Shown in pieces: positions 61,838 to 64,000 of a DNA stretch of 64,000 nucleotides; position 1 is the first letter of the stretch; each line of letters starts with the position of its first letter. Source of the stretch: Dokdonella_A ginsengisoli (lineage in GTDB: Bacteria; Pseudomonadota; Gammaproteobacteria; Xanthomonadales; Rhodanobacteraceae); the NCBI RefSeq assembly GCF_042652785.1, contig NZ_JBHSHD010000010.1, forward strand, positions 957,641 through 1,021,640, in the 5' to 3' direction. Below the pieces are notes generated by a model. It did no database searches, was not told the origin of the DNA, and was given only the letters and a program-made list of their open reading frames with translations. Position numbers and translations under genes: made by a program.

Positions 61838-64000
61838 TCAGTCGAAGCCGTTCGTGAAGATGCGATCGACGATGACCGGTTGCGAGAGTTCGAACGCGCC
61901 GATGTCGGTGTCGGCGCCGAACACGCGCGAGTGACCAGCGCCGCGCTGGTCGCTGGCCAAACGTCCGGGATTGCTGCCGCGATCGATCGCAGGACTGTCC
62001 GTGGCGAGCGCATGGGTCGGCGTCGGGCCGCCATAATCGCCCAGCGGCAGCAGGCCGGGGTCCAGCACCAGGGTGCCGCCGGGCGGCCCACCGTTCATGG
62101 ACAGGATGATGTCGTGGTCGCCCTGGACGACGAGGCTCATGAGACTGCCGATGTCCGCAAAAAGGCTGGCGCTTGTATTGCCGGCGACGATCGAACTCGT
62201 GATCGTGATCGCCGGTGCGAACTGGACGCCGTTCACCACGTTCCGGACGAAGATGCCACCGCCACCGGCCGCCGCATCCTGTGCGTCATTGAATGCGATC
62301 GTGCTGTTGCGCACGACCACGTTGCCGTAGGTGACGTGCACGCCGCCGCCGTTGCTGCCGGTGGTATTGCCGCTGATCGTCGAATTCTCGATCGTGGTCG
62401 TGAACTCGCCGACCGTGCACACGCCGAAACAACCCGGAGCGAACACGCCGCCGCCTTCGAGGTCGCTGCGGTTGTCCGAGACCGTACTGTTCCTGATCGT
62501 GACGTCGCCGGCCAAGGCGCAAATGCCGGCGGCGCGACCGCGGCTTTCGTTGCCCGAAACCACGGACTCGTCCAGCGTGACGCCACGCAGCGCATAGAGT
62601 CCGCCACCGCCGAAGGCCTGCGTGTTGCCGACGGGACCGCCGATCATGCTCTGGGTCACCCTGCTGCTGGCGAGCACGATACTGCCGCTGGAGAACACCG
62701 CGCCGCCGGCATATTTTCCGCCGTCGATGTAGCCGCGGGTGATGTCCAGATGGTCAAGCCTCAGGATGCCGCCGCCGTTGTGCAGGATGACGCGGTCCTG
62801 CCGATCGCCATCGAACGTCAGCGTGCGATCGCCCGGGCCGATGATCGCGATGCTGTTCGCGTTGGACGTGAACGCGCCACCGGCCAGCGTGATCGTGCAG
62901 TGAGACAATGCCGACAGGTCCACGACGCCGCCATCCGGGACATTGGCGATGGCCGCGCGCACGGCGCCTTCCGAGCAGTCGCTCGCCGGTGGCGGTGGCG
63001 TCCCGGACTCGAACGCACCGATGTCGGCCGCAGCGCCGATCGTGCGCGGGAACGTGGAGCCGCGCTGGTCGAAAAAGAGGCCAGCAGACGGCCGGCCCGC
63101 ATCGATGGCCACGCTGCCGGGCGCGAGGGCGTGCGTCCACGTCGGGCCACCGTGGTCGGCCATCGGCAGCAGGCCCGGATCGGTGGCGATCGTGTCCGGC
63201 GGCGCCGCTGGCGAGGAGCTCATGACGATGTTGTGGTCGCCGGCGATCGGTGGCGTCGGGCCCGCGATGTTGAACAGGGTAATGTCGTGGCCGTTGTTGC
63301 TGGCGGTGTTGTTGGCGACGATGCTGTTGGCGAGTCGCAGCGAGTAGCCGTTCACGCACACGCCGCCGCCACCCGCGCGCCACCCGTCGAACGGCTCCCT
63401 GGACGCGGTGTTGAAGGCGATCGTGCTGTCGGACACGTCCACCGGACTTCCGTACATGGACGCAACGCCGCCACCGTCCATCGCGGTGTTGCCGCTGATC
63501 GTGCTGGCCCTGACGCTCAGGCTGACCAGGGCAGCACCGATCGGCAGGTTCTCGTTTTGACGGATGGCCACGCCGCCGCCTTTCTGTGTGGCGTGGTTGT
63601 CCGTGATCGCGCTGTGGGCAATGGTGACGTTGCCCTCGCCGTACACGCCGCCGCCGCCCTTCGCGTACGCCGTGTTGCCGCTGATCGTGCTGTACGAGAC
63701 GTAGAGATTGCCGCCGGCGAAAATGCCGCCGCCTGCGCCGCCGCGATAGCTCACGATACCGAGGACGGAAGGCAGGAGGGTGCCGCATGCGGCATTGCCG
63801 GACACGGTCGACCGGATCACCGAGACATCACCTTCCGCGAACACGCCGCCGCCATATCCCTCGTTGTACTGGTTGTTCCCGACGGGATAGCAGACCGAGG
63901 AGTTGGTCAGCGAGCTGTTCGAAAGGGTCACGCTACCGTCGGAGCGCACCGCACCGCCGGTACCGTTGTAGACGGTGTATTTGTCCTCGTCGCGGGGCGT
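61838..64000 (-). CDS. Secreted parallel beta-helix protein, second copy (N-terminus beyond window)
   Basis: The frame is open from the window end to the stop at 61838 and corresponds to residues about 137-856 of the protein at 39010-41580. It has the same two-half layout, STISGNTA turns and anchor-Q segments (GGPTPTHALATDSPAIDRGS), and ends VIVDRIFTNGFD. Differences cluster in the C-terminal quarter, for example GGPPGGTLVLDPGLLPLGDY here. The signal peptide is expected just beyond position 64000. Confidence 0.85.
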   Translation of the reverse strand, partial: TPRDEDKYTVYNGTGGAVRSDGSVTLSNSSLTNSSVCYPVGNNQYNEGYGGGVFAEGDVSVIRSTVSGNAACGTLLPSVLGIVSYRGGAGGGIFAGGNLYVSYSTISGNTAYAKGGGGVYGEGNVTIAHSAITDNHATQKGGGVAIRQNENLPIGAALVSLSVRASTISGNTAMDGGGVASMYGSPVDVSDSTIAFNTASREPFDGWRAGGGGVCVNGYSLRLANSIVANNTASNNGHDITLFNIAGPTPPIAGDHNIVMSSSPAAPPDTIATDPGLLPMADHGGPTWTHALAPGSVAIDAGRPSAGLFFDQRGSTFPRTIGAAADIGAFESGTPPPPASDCSEGAVRAAIANVPDGGVVDLSALSHCTITLAGGAFTSNANSIAIIGPGDRTLTFDGDRQDRVILHNGGGILRLDHLDITRGYIDGGKYAGGAVFSSGSIVLASSRVTQSMIGGPVGNTQAFGGGGLYALRGVTLDESVVSGNESRGRAAGICALAGDVTIRNSTVSDNRSDLEGGGVFAPGCFGVCTVGEFTTTIENSTISGNTTGSNGGGVHVTYGNVVVRNSTIAFNDAQDAAAGGGGIFVRNVVNGVQFAPAITITSSIVAGNTSASLFADIGSLMSLVVQGDHDIILSMNGGPPGGTLVLDPGLLPLGDYGGPTPTHALATDSPAIDRGSNPGRLASDQRGAGHSRVFGADTDIGAFELSQPVIVDRIFTNGFD

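Larger units (their letters stand above)
61374..64000. repeat. Long direct repeat, right copy (continues beyond window)
   Basis: Same-orientation copy of 38554-41172. It carries the same order: spacer, AlpA fragment, then the beta-helix gene. The frame and length from 61838 on match the left copy base for base in spacing (offset 22,828). Confidence 0.92.

Noticed and set aside
38554..64000. Composite transposon with the long repeats as IS elements
   Set aside because: The repeats contain no transposase frame or terminal inverted repeats that I can see. They carry a beta-helix gene and AlpA fragments instead.

Overview
The window is high-GC gammaproteobacterial DNA. It most likely comes from the Lysobacterales (Xanthomonadales), perhaps a Dokdonella/Rhodanobacteraceae-type genome. 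The pointers are the bifunctional aspartokinase/homoserine dehydrogenase operon, the KdkA/DUF6165 LPS genes, short 'GAGGGCTGAGGG' and 'GGGATTCGGGATT' intergenic repeats, and exported proteins ending in an IF-x-[DN]-G-F-[DE] motif. This placement is inferred from gene content; no search was run.

Positions 1 to about 36.5 kb look like ordinary chromosome. A fatty-acid block reads leftward (rpmF, fabH, fabD, fabG, acpP, fabF, pabB, with yceD upstream and plsX missing). It is followed rightward by the Maf/YceF nucleotide hydrolase and a MoxR ATPase, DUF58, TgpA-like transglutaminase operon. Next come an Slp lipoprotein, a HIT protein, recR-ybaB-dnaX, tRNA-Ser(GGA) and the 4.5S SRP RNA. A large secreted metalloprotease, the molybdopterin cluster moaACDE, LPS core genes (KdkA kinase, heptosyltransferase-like GT9, DUF6165), tRNA-Ser(CGA), a sulfatase-modifying-factor-like membrane protein, RNase D and exported proteins follow. 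The block ends with thrABC, which is preceded by a Thr-rich leader peptide (24 codons, 9 Thr). Its downstream hairpin buries the thrA ribosome-binding site.

At 36.58 kb a tRNA-Ala(CGC) gene is followed by a P4-type tyrosine integrase and an AlpA-like regulator. From there to the window end the DNA looks accessory. Two direct repeats at least 2.6 kb long (38.55-41.17 kb and 61.37-64.0 kb, constant offset 22,828 bp) each carry an AlpA remnant and a large secreted parallel beta-helix protein gene. Between them lie about 20 kb of envelope and stress genes: BON, CsbD and hemerythrin proteins, a metallothionein-like protein, two Crp/Fnr-type regulators, a membrane fatty-acid desaturase, an NhaA antiporter and a 2851-residue cyclic beta-1,2-glucan synthase. 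Decayed genes (AlpA pieces, the N-terminus of a low-affinity iron permease) and long gene-poor gaps are mixed in.

The points most worth following up are the threonine leader with an SD-sequestering hairpin, the CTG-initiated fabH, the repeat-bounded stress/glucan island with mosaic divergence between its two repeats, and the shared DGF tail motif of exported proteins.
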